From: Caecibacteroides pullorum
GTDB taxonomy: Bacteria; Bacteroidota; Bacteroidia; Bacteroidales; Bacteroidaceae
Reading direction: 5' to 3'
Length of the DNA: 64,000 nt
NCBI RefSeq assembly: GCF_019239235.1
Contig: NZ_JAAZTS010000008.1
Coordinates: 1 to 64,000, forward strand
A program made the translations under genes and the position numbers. Shown here in pieces: positions 36,663 to 45,995 of this stretch. The notes beneath the pieces are model-generated. The model made no database searches and was not told the origin of the DNA. It saw nothing but the letters and a program-made list of their open reading frames with translations. The number at the start of each line of letters is the position of its first letter. The stretch's first letter is position 1.

Positions 36663-36735
36663 ATGGAAATCGGTAAAAAACACAAAACTTTTGAGAGAAA
36701 ATGAGTTATCTCTTGGTTTATTTGAAAAAACTCCC

Positions 36736-36743
36736 TATTTTTG
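36736..36743 (+). promoter_or_regulatory. rpmH promoter -7 box
   Basis: TATTTTTG with TTGG at 36713-36716, 19 bp upstream, matching TTTG-N19-21-TAnnTTTG. Confidence 0.65.
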
Positions 36744-36787
36744 CAGCCCGAATTCGTGAGAATAATAACGTAAAACAAGATACAGCA

Positions 36788-36949
36788 ATGAAAAGAACAT
36801 TCCAACCCTCTAACAGAAAGAGAAAAAACAAACATGGTTTCCGTGAGAGAATGGCTACAGCCAATGGCCGCAGAGTATTGGCAGCACGTCGCGCTAAAGG
36901 TCGCAAAAAACTGACTGTTTCCGACGAATACAACGGAGTAAAAGCCTAA
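36788..36949 (+). CDS. rpmH: 50S ribosomal protein L34
   Basis: A 53-residue basic protein beginning [18 protein letters not shown], with [20 protein letters not shown], the L34 signature. The family length and start fix the ATG at 36788, although the frame is open for 87 bp upstream. It is part of the large ribosomal subunit. It has its own promoter and is followed by a strong terminator. Confidence 0.98.
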   Translation: MKRTFQPSNRKRKNKHGFRERMATANGRRVLAARRAKGRKKLTVSDEYNGVKA

Positions 36950-36976
36950 TCTCTTTTCTCTTGTAGAAAATAAGAG

Positions 36977-37012
36977 AGCCGCAAAAGACAGGAAGTCTGG
37001 TCTTTTGCGGCT
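36977..37012 (+). terminator. rho-independent terminator after rpmH
   Basis: AGCCGCAAAAGAC (36977-36989) pairs perfectly with GTCTTTTGCGGCT (37000-37012), followed by TTTCTTTTG. It lies 27 bp past the rpmH stop. Confidence 0.88.
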
Positions 37013-37178
37013 TTTCTTTTGAAAAGTGTTTTTTTATCTTGAAAGAGCGGGAGCGCGTTGGAAAACTTTGTTTTCATTTGTCTCTCCATTTGCCTTTCAC
37101 TATCTTTCAATAAGATAGGATGCGGTTCGGCAATACAAAAATAAGCAAGCTTCTTTTTGCATTGCACTCACCTTTCAC

Positions 37179-37186
37179 TATCTTTG
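37179..37186 (+). promoter_or_regulatory. promoter of the PASTA-rluD-ddl operon
   Basis: TATCTTTG with TTTG at 37156-37159, 19 bp upstream, 46 bp before the PASTA gene. A near-perfect Bacteroides promoter. Confidence 0.7.
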
Positions 37187-37232
37187 CCAAAAAATAGAGG
37201 ACAATACAGTCTTTCATATAAATGTATGTTTT

Positions 37233-37871
37233 ATGACGATTAAAGAATTCTTTTCCTTTCGGAAAAACGGCCTTTTCTGGGGGAACATCATAGCAATGGT
37301 TGTGGTGCTGGCAGGAGTGATATTCGGAGTACTGGCAGCATTGGATGCATATACTCGTCACGGTGAGGCAGTAGTGGTGCCTGATGTGAAAGGACTTAGT
37401 CTGGCGGAAGCACAAACTATGTTTGCCGACAGGGGATTGAATTGCGTAGTAGCCGATTCAAGCTATGTAAAAAACTTACCAGCTGGATGTATACTCGATT
37501 ATAGTCCGACTGCGGGACAACGTGTAAAGGAAGGACGCATGGTGTATTTGACTATTAATGCACTGGATATCCCGTTGCAGGAGGTGCCCGATGTGGCTGA
37601 CAACAGTTCTGTGCGTCAGGCTGAAGCTCGTTTATTGGCTGCCGGTTTCCGCCTTACCAACAATGACTCTATCCCTGGTGAAAAAGATTGGGTATATGCG
37701 GTGAAGTACAGAGGAAACTCTTTAGAAATAGGCGCTAAGGTGCCGATGGGCGCTATTTTGACATTGGTTATCGGTAATGGGGAAGAAGCACCAGCCGATT
37801 CTTTGCAAGTCGATTCGTTGGACGTGCCACAAGTACAGGGAGAAGTGTTGGAAGAAGAAGACTGGTTTTGA
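37233..37871 (+). CDS. PASTA-domain single-pass membrane protein
   Basis: A 212-residue protein. A short cytoplasmic start (MTIKEFFSFRKN) and one transmembrane helix (about 15-37) lead into at least two PASTA repeats (VPDVKGLSLAEAQTMFADRG; VPDVADNSSVRQAEARLLAAG), with a weaker third module before an acidic tail. PASTA domains bind muropeptides or beta-lactams, so a link to the cell wall is likely, consistent with ddl two genes downstream. The stop is 8 bp before the ATG of the pseudouridine synthase gene, so the genes are co-transcribed. Confidence 0.88.
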   Translation: MTIKEFFSFRKNGLFWGNIIAMVVVLAGVIFGVLAALDAYTRHGEAVVVPDVKGLSLAEAQTMFADRGLNCVVADSSYVKNLPAGCILDYSPTAGQRVKEGRMVYLTINALDIPLQEVPDVADNSSVRQAEARLLAAGFRLTNNDSIPGEKDWVYAVKYRGNSLEIGAKVPMGAILTLVIGNGEEAPADSLQVDSLDVPQVQGEVLEEEDWF

Positions 37872-37879
37872 CACGGACT

Positions 37880-38962
37880 ATGAGAGAAGAAGATATAGAT
37901 ATTGACATAGACGACCTGGAGAACGAATGCCCTGACGACGTGGAGCCGGTGGGCGACGAGACCCAGCTCTACGAACATTTCCGCGTGGTGGTGGACAAGG
38001 GGCAGGAGATGATGCGTGTGGACAAATATCTCTTCGACCGCATCACCAACTCCTCGCGCAACCGCATCCAGAAGGCGGCCGATGCGGGCTTTGTCATGGC
38101 CAACGGCAAGCCCGTGAAGAGCAGCTACAAGGTGAAGCCGTTCGACGTCATTACCGTGATGATGGACCGTCCCCGCTACGACAACGAAGTGGTGCCCGAA
38201 GACATCCCGCTGAACGTGGTCTATGAGGACGACTACGTGATGGTGGTCAACAAGCCCGCCGGACTGGTGGTACATCCAGGTCACGGCAACTGGCATGGTA
38301 CGCTGGTGAACGCCATCGCCTGGCATCTGAAGGACACCAAGGGTTACGATGCCAACGACCCGCACTTGGGCTTGGTGCACCGCATCGACAAGGATACCTC
38401 CGGCCTGTTGGTCATTGCCAAGACGGCTGATGCCAAGACCAACCTGGGCTGGCAGTTCTTCCACAAGACTACCAAACGCCGCTACCAGGCCTTGGTATGG
38501 GGCAACGTGGAGCAGGATGAGGGTACGGTTGTGGGTAACATCGGCCGCAACCCCAAGGACCGCCTCCAGATGGCTGTCCTGCCCGAGGGCGAAGGCAAGC
38601 ATGCCGTGACCCACTACCGCGTGCTGGAGCGCTTCGGCTACGTCACGCTCGTCGAGTGTATCCTCGAGACGGGGCGTACGCACCAGATACGTGTGCACAT
38701 GAAGCACATCGGCCACGTGCTCTTCAACGACGAACGCTACGGCGGCCACGAAATCCTGAAAGGTACACATTTTGCCAAATACAAACAATTTGTAAACAAC
38801 TGCTTTGACATCTGCCCGCGCCAGGCGCTCCACGCCATGACGCTGGGCTTTGTCCATCCCGTCACTGGCGAGGAAATGTACTTCACTTCCGAACTGCCCG
38901 ACGACATGACGAACCTCATCGGCAAATGGAGAAGCTACATCAGTAACAGAGAATTAGAATGA
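37880..38962 (+). CDS. rluD: RluA/RluD-family 23S rRNA pseudouridine synthase
   Basis: A 360-residue enzyme. After an acidic leader of about 40 residues comes an S4 RNA-binding domain (MRVDKYLFDRITNSSRNRIQ). The pseudouridine synthase domain carries HRIDKDTSGLLVIAK with the catalytic Asp, and LETGRTHQIRVHM. The family isomerises uridines in helix 69 of 23S rRNA. The ATG at 37880 is chosen over a TTG at 37868. The gene overlaps ddl by 4 bp (ATGA). The gene and ddl are distinctly richer in G and C than the window as a whole. Confidence 0.9.
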   Translation: MREEDIDIDIDDLENECPDDVEPVGDETQLYEHFRVVVDKGQEMMRVDKYLFDRITNSSRNRIQKAADAGFVMANGKPVKSSYKVKPFDVITVMMDRPRYDNEVVPEDIPLNVVYEDDYVMVVNKPAGLVVHPGHGNWHGTLVNAIAWHLKDTKGYDANDPHLGLVHRIDKDTSGLLVIAKTADAKTNLGWQFFHKTTKRRYQALVWGNVEQDEGTVVGNIGRNPKDRLQMAVLPEGEGKHAVTHYRVLERFGYVTLVECILETGRTHQIRVHMKHIGHVLFNDERYGGHEILKGTHFAKYKQFVNNCFDICPRQALHAMTLGFVHPVTGEEMYFTSELPDDMTNLIGKWRSYISNRELE

Positions 38963-39933
38963 AACGTACGATTGCTATTGTGGCCGGAGGAGATACCTCC
39001 GAGTATGAAGTTTCCCTGCGCAGCGCACAAGGAATCTACTCCTTCATCGACAAGGAGAAGTACACATTATATATAGTGGGCATGCACGGCCTCGACTGGC
39101 ACGTGCGGCTCGACGACGGACGTACGCTGCCCGTAGACCGCAACGACTTCAGCTTCCAGCTGGACGGGCAGAAGGTGAAGTTCGACTTCGCCTACATCAC
39201 CATCCACGGTACGCCGGGCGAGGACGGACGCCTGCAGGGCTACTTCGACATGCTCCGCATCCCGTACTCCTGCTGTGGCGTGCTGGCGGCGGCGCTTACG
39301 TATGACAAGTTTGCCTGCAACCAGTATCTGCATGCCTATGGCGTGCGCATTGCTGAGTCGCTCCTTTTGCGTCAGGGACAGACCATTACCGATGACGAAG
39401 TGGTGGAGAAGATCGGCCTGCCCTGCTTCATCAAGCCCAGCCTGGGAGGCTCCAGCTTTGGTGTGACCAAGGTAAAGACACGCGAACAGATACAACCCGC
39501 CATTGCCAAGGCCTTCGACGAAGCGCAAGAGGTGGTGGTGGAAGCCTTTATGGACGGCACCGAGTTGACCTGCGGTTGCTATAAGACGCGCGACAAGTCG
39601 GTGGTCTTCCCCATTACAGAGGTGGTGAGCCACAACGAATACTTCGACTACAAGGCCAAGTACAATGGCGAGTCCGACGAAATCACTCCAGCCCGTATCT
39701 CCGACGAGCTGGCCGACCGGGTGAAGAAGCTCACTTCGGCCATCTACGACATTCTGGGAGCACAGGGTATTATCCGTGTAGACTATATTGTGACTGAGGG
39801 TGATAAAATCAACCTGCTCGAGGTGAACACCACGCCGGGCATGACGGCCACCAGCTTCATCCCTCAGCAGGTGCGTGCCGCCGGCTTGGACATCAAGGAC
39901 GTGATGACAGACATTATAGAAAACAAGTTTTAA
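38959..39933 (+). CDS. ddl: D-alanine--D-alanine ligase
   Basis: A 324-residue ATP-grasp ligase that makes the D-Ala-D-Ala dipeptide for peptidoglycan. Visible motifs: IAIVAGGDTSEYEVSLRSA at the N-terminus; HGTPGEDG; CFIKPSLGGSSFGVTKV, the ATP-binding loop; IRVDYIV; and EVNTTPGMTATSFIPQQ, with the Mg2+-binding Glu and Asn and the substrate loop. The length is near the family norm. It overlaps the pseudouridine synthase gene by 4 bp; the acyltransferase gene starts 11 bp later. Confidence 0.96.
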   Translation: MKRTIAIVAGGDTSEYEVSLRSAQGIYSFIDKEKYTLYIVGMHGLDWHVRLDDGRTLPVDRNDFSFQLDGQKVKFDFAYITIHGTPGEDGRLQGYFDMLRIPYSCCGVLAAALTYDKFACNQYLHAYGVRIAESLLLRQGQTITDDEVVEKIGLPCFIKPSLGGSSFGVTKVKTREQIQPAIAKAFDEAQEVVVEAFMDGTELTCGCYKTRDKSVVFPITEVVSHNEYFDYKAKYNGESDEITPARISDELADRVKKLTSAIYDILGAQGIIRVDYIVTEGDKINLLEVNTTPGMTATSFIPQQVRAAGLDIKDVMTDIIENKF

Positions 39934-39944
39934 CCTTCCTTACT

Positions 39945-41093
39945 ATGTACGACGAATTTGACGAAATCCGCCCTTATCACGACGAGGAACTTCCCGAAGT
40001 GTATGAGGAACTGATAGCCGATCCAGCTTTCAGGCAAGTGGCTTCCGCGGCCTTTCCCAGTGTGCCTTTTGAAATGCTTGCTGCCAAAATGCGCAGTTGC
40101 AAGACCAAGTTGGAGTTCCAAAAAACTTTTGGATATGCCATAATGAAAGACATTATGCAGAAGGCCTCAGATGGTGTGACGTTGGATAATGACTCTTTGG
40201 CTGACAAAACGAAATCGTACACTTACATTTCCAATCATCGAGATATTATTCTCGATTCGGGCTTTTTGTCTGTTATGTTGGTAGATCAGGGAGGTGACAC
40301 AGTAGAAATAGCCATTGGGGATAATCTGCTCATTTATCCGTGGATAAAAAGACTGGTACGTATCAACAAGTCGTTCATCGTACAACGTGGCTTGCCCATG
40401 CGGCAGATGCTTGAGTCATCAGCTCGCATGTCACGCTACATGCACTACACCATTTCGCAGAAGAAGCAGTCTATCTGGATAGCCCAGCGTGAGGGACGCG
40501 CCAAAGACTCAGACGACCGCACGCAGGATAGTGTACTCAAGATGCTGGCTATCGGCGGCGAGGGCGATGTGTTGGATCGCCTGATGGAGATGAACATCGC
40601 GCCTCTTTCTATTTCTTACGAGTTTGATCCTTGCGATTTCCTCAAGGCATGGGAGTTTCAGCTGAAGCGCGACCATCCTGATTACAAGAAGTCGACGGCC
40701 GATGACCTGAAGAATATGCAGACAGGCTTGTTCGGCTATAAGGGACGGGTACACTTCCACATTGCTTCTTGTATCAACGATCTCTTGGCTGGCCTGGATC
40801 GCAAGATGCCTCGTCAGGAGCTTTTCTCTACTGTTTCGGCGATGATAGACAGAGAAATTCATCGCGGTTATCGTTTGTATCCGTGTAACTATGTGGCTGC
40901 TGACCTTTTGGCAGGTACCAATGTCTATGCCGGGCATTATACGACCGATGACAAGCAGAAGTTTGAAAGCTATCTGGCCAGCCAATTGTCACGTATCACG
41001 TTGGAAAATAAGGATGAAGCCTTTCTGCGTACCAAGATGCTCGAGATGTATGCCAATCCGCTGAAGAATCATCTGAAGGCAATGGAAGTATGA
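39945..41093 (+). CDS. PlsC-like glycerophospholipid/ornithine-type acyltransferase
   Basis: A 382-residue protein with the HX4D acyltransferase motif (SNHRDIILDS, about residue 95) and a later WIAQREGRAKDS block equivalent to the phosphate-binding EGTRS motif of PlsC/PlsB enzymes. It lacks long transmembrane helices, so it is probably peripheral. It would transfer acyl chains from acyl-ACP or acyl-CoA to a glycerol phosphate or related acceptor. It lies in the ddl operon and overlaps the NigD-like gene by 4 bp. The exact acceptor is not evident. Confidence 0.82.
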   Translation: MYDEFDEIRPYHDEELPEVYEELIADPAFRQVASAAFPSVPFEMLAAKMRSCKTKLEFQKTFGYAIMKDIMQKASDGVTLDNDSLADKTKSYTYISNHRDIILDSGFLSVMLVDQGGDTVEIAIGDNLLIYPWIKRLVRINKSFIVQRGLPMRQMLESSARMSRYMHYTISQKKQSIWIAQREGRAKDSDDRTQDSVLKMLAIGGEGDVLDRLMEMNIAPLSISYEFDPCDFLKAWEFQLKRDHPDYKKSTADDLKNMQTGLFGYKGRVHFHIASCINDLLAGLDRKMPRQELFSTVSAMIDREIHRGYRLYPCNYVAADLLAGTNVYAGHYTTDDKQKFESYLASQLSRITLENKDEAFLRTKMLEMYANPLKNHLKAMEV

Positions 41094-41782
41094 AGAGGAA
41101 AGTAATGGCGGCTTATTGGTGTGGTTGTCTGTGGGGCGTGTTATGTCTGTTGCTGACAGCTTGCGGGGAGTATAGCTATCATTATCCGTCTGTCAAACTA
41201 GAATTCCTTACTGCCTATTCGGGGGGCGACGGAACGTTGGAGCGGGTGTTGACGGATGGTGGTGAGGAATATGCGGTGCTGGTTGATGACTCCCATTCGC
41301 ATATCCGTCCCGACTCTTTGGTGCGTATTGTCAGCAATTATGAATTGGTGCACAAGGAAGGAGGTGAGGGAGTGCACCTATATGCCGTGTCGGCAGCCGT
41401 TGCTCCGATACCTTTGCCTGCCGATAAATTTCCCGAAGGTGTGAAGACTGACCCAGTGGATGTGCTGAGTGTGTGGATGGGACGTAATTATCTGAACCTG
41501 ATGCTTACGGTCAAGGCACAGCATGGGAAACATAAGTTTCATTATGTGGAAGATCGGGTGGATGTTGATGCAGAAGCGCGCCGTTCGTCAGTAGAATTGA
41601 CGTTGTATCATGATGATGGAGGCGACACTCAGGCTTATAGCCAGCGTGCCTATTGTTCGATACCCTTATTGCAGTATGCCGATGAAGGAGTTGATACGGT
41701 AGAGGTGAGCTTGCATGTGCATACTTATTCGGGTGAAGTGAAGACATATACCTTTGAGTACCGGCCTTTGATAGCCGAATAA
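41090..41782 (+). CDS. NigD-like lipoprotein
   Basis: A 230-residue lipoprotein; the lipobox LLLTAC places the modified Cys at residue 25. The body is beta-rich, with YHYPSVKLEFLTAYSG near the N-terminus and DVLSVWMGRNYLNLMLTV centrally, resembling the two-domain NigD family of Bacteroidetes, whose function is not established. It overlaps the acyltransferase gene by 4 bp and is probably surface- or periplasm-facing. Confidence 0.7.
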   Translation: MKRKVMAAYWCGCLWGVLCLLLTACGEYSYHYPSVKLEFLTAYSGGDGTLERVLTDGGEEYAVLVDDSHSHIRPDSLVRIVSNYELVHKEGGEGVHLYAVSAAVAPIPLPADKFPEGVKTDPVDVLSVWMGRNYLNLMLTVKAQHGKHKFHYVEDRVDVDAEARRSSVELTLYHDDGGDTQAYSQRAYCSIPLLQYADEGVDTVEVSLHVHTYSGEVKTYTFEYRPLIAE

Positions 41783-41801
41783 CTTTTAATTGAATTTGGT
41801 T

Positions 41802-42188
41802 ATGAAAACGTTGTTTGCATCATTTTGTTTGTTATTTTCTTTTTTCTCTTCTTGTCAGCAGAAAGGTGGCAATTTTGAAACGTTGTCTGTGGAAGACTTT
41901 GTTAATGTAATCAATGATCCGGAAGTTCAACGTTTAGATGTACGTACAGTAGCGGAATATTCAGAAGGTCATATTCCTGGTAGCATGAACGTTAATGTAC
42001 TTGATGAATCTTTTGCTGCTGTTGCAGATTCCGTATTGCAACTTTCGAGACCGGTTGCTCTCTATTGTCGTAGCGGTAAACGAAGTAAAAAAGCAGCTCA
42101 CATATTGTCTGAAAAGGGTTTTAAGGTTTATGAACTGGAGACTGGTTTTAACGGTTGGGTGGAAGCCGGACAACAGGTAGAAAAGTAA
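41802..42188 (+). CDS. exported rhodanese-like protein
   Basis: A 128-residue protein; the ATG at 41802 gives a lipoprotein-type signal peptide (FSFFSSC, Cys18). A single rhodanese domain follows: LDVRTVAEYSEGHIPGSMNVN, then the active-site loop YCRSGKRS with the persulfide-carrying Cys, and GGW-like GFNGWVEAG near the end. It probably handles sulfane sulfur or acts as a periplasmic redox protein. It lies 19 bp after the NigD-like gene. Confidence 0.88.
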   Translation: MKTLFASFCLLFSFFSSCQQKGGNFETLSVEDFVNVINDPEVQRLDVRTVAEYSEGHIPGSMNVNVLDESFAAVADSVLQLSRPVALYCRSGKRSKKAAHILSEKGFKVYELETGFNGWVEAGQQVEK

Positions 42189-42327
42189 ATTTGAAAATAA
42201 AGCAGTTGAAAGTCGGCTTTTAGCAGGATTTGTAATTAGTCGCTTGTTCATTTCATCTTTTTTTTGTATCTTGACGCAGAATTTTTCTGCTATTAGGTTT
42301 ATTATTAATTCTGTAAGATTATTGAAC

Positions 42328-44661
42328 ATGCGAATTTTTTCTGATTTCAGGTTAGGAAGCTTGGCTTTAGTAGGATTATTGTTAGCTTCTTGTGCAGGTA
42401 AAGCCCCCGTGGTTGCCGATTATGAGGTGGTTCCCATTCCTTTGGAAATTAAAACAGTTCAAGAAGCCTCCTTTGTTATGAAGGATGGCACAACAATCTA
42501 TTATACGGTTGGCAACGAGAAAATGCGCCGGAATGCCGAGTTTTTGGCATCATACGTAGAAAGTCAGACGGGGATTAGATTAAATGTAAAGGAAGGTGGT
42601 GAAGGACAGAAAGGCATCCTTTTGCAATTGGGCTTGGAAAAAGAGAATCCGGAAGCTTATTCCTTGGAAGTGAAACAGGGGCAAGTTGTGATTACAGCAC
42701 CAACTGAGGCTGGTGTATTCTATGGTATTCAGACATTGCGTAAGTCAATTGGCATAGCTGAGGGCGGGAGTATAGAATTACCTGCGGTAAGTATTACTGA
42801 TGAACCTCGCTTTGGTTATCGAGGTATGATGTTGGATGTGAGCCGTCATTTCTTTTCTGTGGACGATGTGAAATGCTATATTGACATGCTGGCACTTCAT
42901 AATATCAATCGTTTGCATTGGCATTTGTCTGACGACCAGGGTTGGCGAATAGAAATCAAGAAATATCCGAAACTGACCGAGATCGCTTCGCAACGTAAAG
43001 AAACGGTTATCGGGCGCAATAGTGGTAAGTATGACGGACAGCCTTATGGTGGATTCTATACCCAGGAACAGGCAAAGGAAATAATCGCTTATGCTGCTGA
43101 ACGTTATATTACGGTGATACCTGAAATAGATCTGCCCGGGCACATGCAGGCTGCTCTGACTGCTTATCCTGAGCTGGGATGTACGGGTGGTCCGTACGAA
43201 GTATGGACGCAGTGGGGTGTTTCAGATAATGTGCTGTGTGCGGGCAATGATAAGACAATCGAATTTGTCAAGGACGTATTGGCTGAAATCGTGGAAATAT
43301 TCCCATCAGAATATATTCATGTGGGAGGCGACGAGTGTCCCAAAACGGTGTGGGCAAAGTGTCCGAAGTGTCAGGCACGTATCAAGGCTTTGGGTTTAAA
43401 GAGCGATAGTAAACACACTAAAGAAGAACGTTTGCAGAGTTTTGTTATTCATGAAGCCGAAGCGTTCCTTGCAACGAAAGGCCGGAAGATGATTGGTTGG
43501 GATGAAACCTTGGAAGGTGGACTTGCTCCGGGAGCTACTGTTATGTCATGGCGTGGTGAAGGCGGAGGTATCGAAGCAGCCAAACAAGGGCATGATGTAG
43601 TTATGACTCCGAATACATATCTCTATTTCGATTATTATCAGTCGAAAGATACAGATACCGAACCATTGGCTATTGGAGGATATTTGCCTATGGAACGGGT
43701 GTATAGTTACGAACCTATGCCTAAGGCTTTGTCGCCCGAAGAACAGAAATATATTATTGGTGTACAGGCCAATTTGTGGACAGAGTATATCCCTGACCTG
43801 AAACAAATACAGTATATGGTTTTGCCTCGTATGGCAGCTTTGTGTGAAGTACAATGGAGTCAGCCCGATAAGAAAGATTATGAATCATTCCTGAAGCGGG
43901 TGAGCCGTCTGGTGGATATCTATCAAAAGAATGGATGGAATTATGCAACGCATATATTTGATGTACGGCTTGACTTGAGGCCAAATACAGAAACTGGTAC
44001 GCTTGATGTTGTAGCTCAAACCATTGATGGTGCTCCTATTTACTATACGTTGGATGGTAGTGAACCAACTTCTTCATCACAGGAATATACAGGAGTGCTT
44101 AAAATAGATAAGCCCTGTACGCTTCGTACTGTTGCGATTCGTTCTTCTGGAAAATCGAAAGTAACAACCGATGAAATCACTTTCAGTAAGTCGTCTATGA
44201 AGCCGATAACCATGTTGCAACCCATCAACAAACAATATGAATTTACTGGAGCTACGGTATTGGTTGATGGCATGACGGGTAACATGAATTACAAAACCGG
44301 GCGTTGGATTGCTTTCTATAAGAATGACATGGAGGCTGTCATTGACTTGAAAGAACCGATGGAAATTTCGTCGATGACATTACATACTTGTGTAGAAAAG
44401 GGCGATTGGATCTTTGATACCCGCGGTATTACGGTATCTGTTTCGGATGACAACCAGACGTTTAAGGAAGTGGCTTCGGAATCCTATCCTGCGATGAAGT
44501 CTGATGATCCCAATCAGATTTATACCCATAAGCTGGAATTTGCATCTGTAAAGACGCGTTATGTCAAAGTAAAAGCTCTGTCTGAACACGAAATTCCGTC
44601 ATGGCATGGTGGCAAGGGTAATCCAGGTTTTTTGTTTGTAGATGAGATAGTTTTAGAGTAA
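42328..44661 (+). CDS. GH20 beta-N-acetylhexosaminidase lipoprotein with chitobiase-C and F5/8-type C-terminal domains
   Basis: A 777-residue lipoprotein; the start at 42328 gives a lipobox LLASC, while an upstream TTG frame has no signal peptide. Domains in order: GH20b (about 40-165); catalytic barrel (about 165-510) with RGMMLDVSRHFFS, HWHLSDDQGWRIEI and IHVGGDECPK, where Asp335-Glu336 form the catalytic pair; a chitobiase-like C-terminal module (about 560-610, YYTLDGSEPTSSS); and a discoidin/F5-8C carbohydrate-binding domain (about 625-777). It removes beta-GlcNAc or beta-GalNAc at the surface. It lacks a SusCD partner nearby and ends at a bidirectional terminator. Confidence 0.94.
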   Translation: MRIFSDFRLGSLALVGLLLASCAGKAPVVADYEVVPIPLEIKTVQEASFVMKDGTTIYYTVGNEKMRRNAEFLASYVESQTGIRLNVKEGGEGQKGILLQLGLEKENPEAYSLEVKQGQVVITAPTEAGVFYGIQTLRKSIGIAEGGSIELPAVSITDEPRFGYRGMMLDVSRHFFSVDDVKCYIDMLALHNINRLHWHLSDDQGWRIEIKKYPKLTEIASQRKETVIGRNSGKYDGQPYGGFYTQEQAKEIIAYAAERYITVIPEIDLPGHMQAALTAYPELGCTGGPYEVWTQWGVSDNVLCAGNDKTIEFVKDVLAEIVEIFPSEYIHVGGDECPKTVWAKCPKCQARIKALGLKSDSKHTKEERLQSFVIHEAEAFLATKGRKMIGWDETLEGGLAPGATVMSWRGEGGGIEAAKQGHDVVMTPNTYLYFDYYQSKDTDTEPLAIGGYLPMERVYSYEPMPKALSPEEQKYIIGVQANLWTEYIPDLKQIQYMVLPRMAALCEVQWSQPDKKDYESFLKRVSRLVDIYQKNGWNYATHIFDVRLDLRPNTETGTLDVVAQTIDGAPIYYTLDGSEPTSSSQEYTGVLKIDKPCTLRTVAIRSSGKSKVTTDEITFSKSSMKPITMLQPINKQYEFTGATVLVDGMTGNMNYKTGRWIAFYKNDMEAVIDLKEPMEISSMTLHTCVEKGDWIFDTRGITVSVSDDNQTFKEVASESYPAMKSDDPNQIYTHKLEFASVKTRYVKVKALSEHEIPSWHGGKGNPGFLFVDEIVLE

Positions 44662-44678
44662 GCATATATCCTCCTATA

Positions 44679-44722
44679 TATAAAAGAAGGGGCGGCCTTG
44701 ACGGGCTGTCCCTTCTTTTATA
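44679..44722. terminator. bidirectional terminator between the GH20 gene and the mannose-1-phosphate guanylyltransferase gene
   Basis: TATAAAAGAAGGG (44679-44691) pairs with CCCTTCTTTTATA (44710-44722), with further G-C pairing inside. It separates two convergent genes. Confidence 0.85.
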
Positions 44723-44750
44723 TTTGTATGGTTTTGAGTTTTATCTAATA

Positions 44751-45848
44751 TTAGATATAATCTTCGCCCATCTTGATTTGTGCATCGTTCACGTATTTAC
44801 GGATGGCATGCTCTTCGTCCTTTTTACAGATGAGTAGGACGTTGTCCGATTCTGCAATCAAGTAACCTTCCAATCCCTCCACTACCGCTAATTTGTTTTC
44901 GGGCAGGGCAATGATATTATCTTGGCTGTTGTAGAGTAGGGAGTTGCATTTCAGAGTTACATTTCGATGTTCGTCTTTGGGGGAGAGATCATAAAGGGAT
45001 CCCCATGTTCCGAGATCCGACCAACCAAAGTCGCCTAATGATACGTAGACATTATCGGCTTTCTCCATGATGCCGAAATCAATGGATACGTTGGGGCAGG
45101 CTGGGAAATTCTCATCAATGAATTTTTTCTCCTCCGGCGTGCCGTAGACGTCTTTACCTGGTTCCAGTTTGGAAGCCAATTCGGGCAGCAAGTCTTCTCC
45201 TGCTTTGATGATGGAATTCACGTTCCACATGAACAAGCCGGAGTTCCAATAGAATTCTCCGCTTTCCACAAATACTTTGGCCAGTTCCAGTTCGGGCTTT
45301 TCGGTGAATGTCTTCACTTTATAGAAGTTTTCCCCGGCTGCTTCGGCTATCTGGATGTATCCGTAGCCTGTTTCTGGTCGGTTGGGTTTAATTCCGAGAG
45401 TCAGGAGTTTGTTTTCTCCGGCTACGAAATCCAAGCCTTTCTCGATGGCAGTCAGGAATTCACTTTCCTTCAAGATCAGGTGGTCCGATGGTGCCACAAC
45501 GATGTTGGCATTGGGATTGATGGCCCGTATGTGGTAGGAAGCCCATGCGATGCAGGGTGCTGTATTCCTGCGTGCAGGTTCCAAAAGGATTTGCTCGGCT
45601 TTCAGTTCGGGAAGTTGTTGCTGGACAAGGTCGGCATAGAGGGCGTTGGTAACAACGAAGATGTTCTCCGTCGGTATAATTTTTTTAAAGCGGTCGAAAG
45701 TTTGCTGCAGCAGCGAACGTCCGGTGCCGAAGAAATCGAGGAACTGTTTGGGCAGTGTTTTGCGGCTGAACGGCCAAAAGCGACTGCCAATTCCTCCTCC
45801 CATGATAACGCAGAAATTGTCTTTGTTTATTGCCATGATTGTTCTCAT
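44751..45848 (-). CDS. manC: mannose-1-phosphate guanylyltransferase
   Basis: A 365-residue nucleotidyltransferase that makes GDP-mannose. The N-terminal pyrophosphorylase motif is MGGGIGSRFWPFSRKTLPKQ. Later motifs include VAPSDHLI, TGYGYIQ, FTEKPE, YWNSGLFMW and WSDLGTWGSL. The isomerase domain of the long bifunctional form is absent, so it is the short type. GDP-mannose feeds fucose and mannose in surface glycans. A Met at 45836 (MAINKDNF) is an equally good start. Confidence 0.93.
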   Translation of the reverse strand: MRTIMAINKDNFCVIMGGGIGSRFWPFSRKTLPKQFLDFFGTGRSLLQQTFDRFKKIIPTENIFVVTNALYADLVQQQLPELKAEQILLEPARRNTAPCIAWASYHIRAINPNANIVVAPSDHLILKESEFLTAIEKGLDFVAGENKLLTLGIKPNRPETGYGYIQIAEAAGENFYKVKTFTEKPELELAKVFVESGEFYWNSGLFMWNVNSIIKAGEDLLPELASKLEPGKDVYGTPEEKKFIDENFPACPNVSIDFGIMEKADNVYVSLGDFGWSDLGTWGSLYDLSPKDEHRNVTLKCNSLLYNSQDNIIALPENKLAVVEGLEGYLIAESDNVLLICKKDEEHAIRKYVNDAQIKMGEDYI

Positions 45849-45961
45849 TAATTTTTTTGCTAAAGTACATTATATTTTTAAGAATAGGTAATGTTTGTCG
45901 GAGGTTTTCTGTTTTTTTCTTCTTTTTTTCGATAAAGTATTGCGAGTTCAAAAAAAAGCTG

Positions 45962-45969
45962 TATCTTTG
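45962..45969 (+). promoter_or_regulatory. tRNA-Leu promoter
   Basis: TATCTTTG with TTGC at 45940-45943, 18 bp upstream, 26 bp before the tRNA. Confidence 0.65.
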
Positions 45970-45995
45970 CACCGCAATTGAGAAATCAATGTGAT

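Noticed and set aside
37616..38857. 413-codon minus-strand frame opposite the PASTA and rluD-like genes
   Set aside because: A long antisense frame caused by high GC and strong codon bias of the real genes; its translation is low-complexity His/Val-rich.
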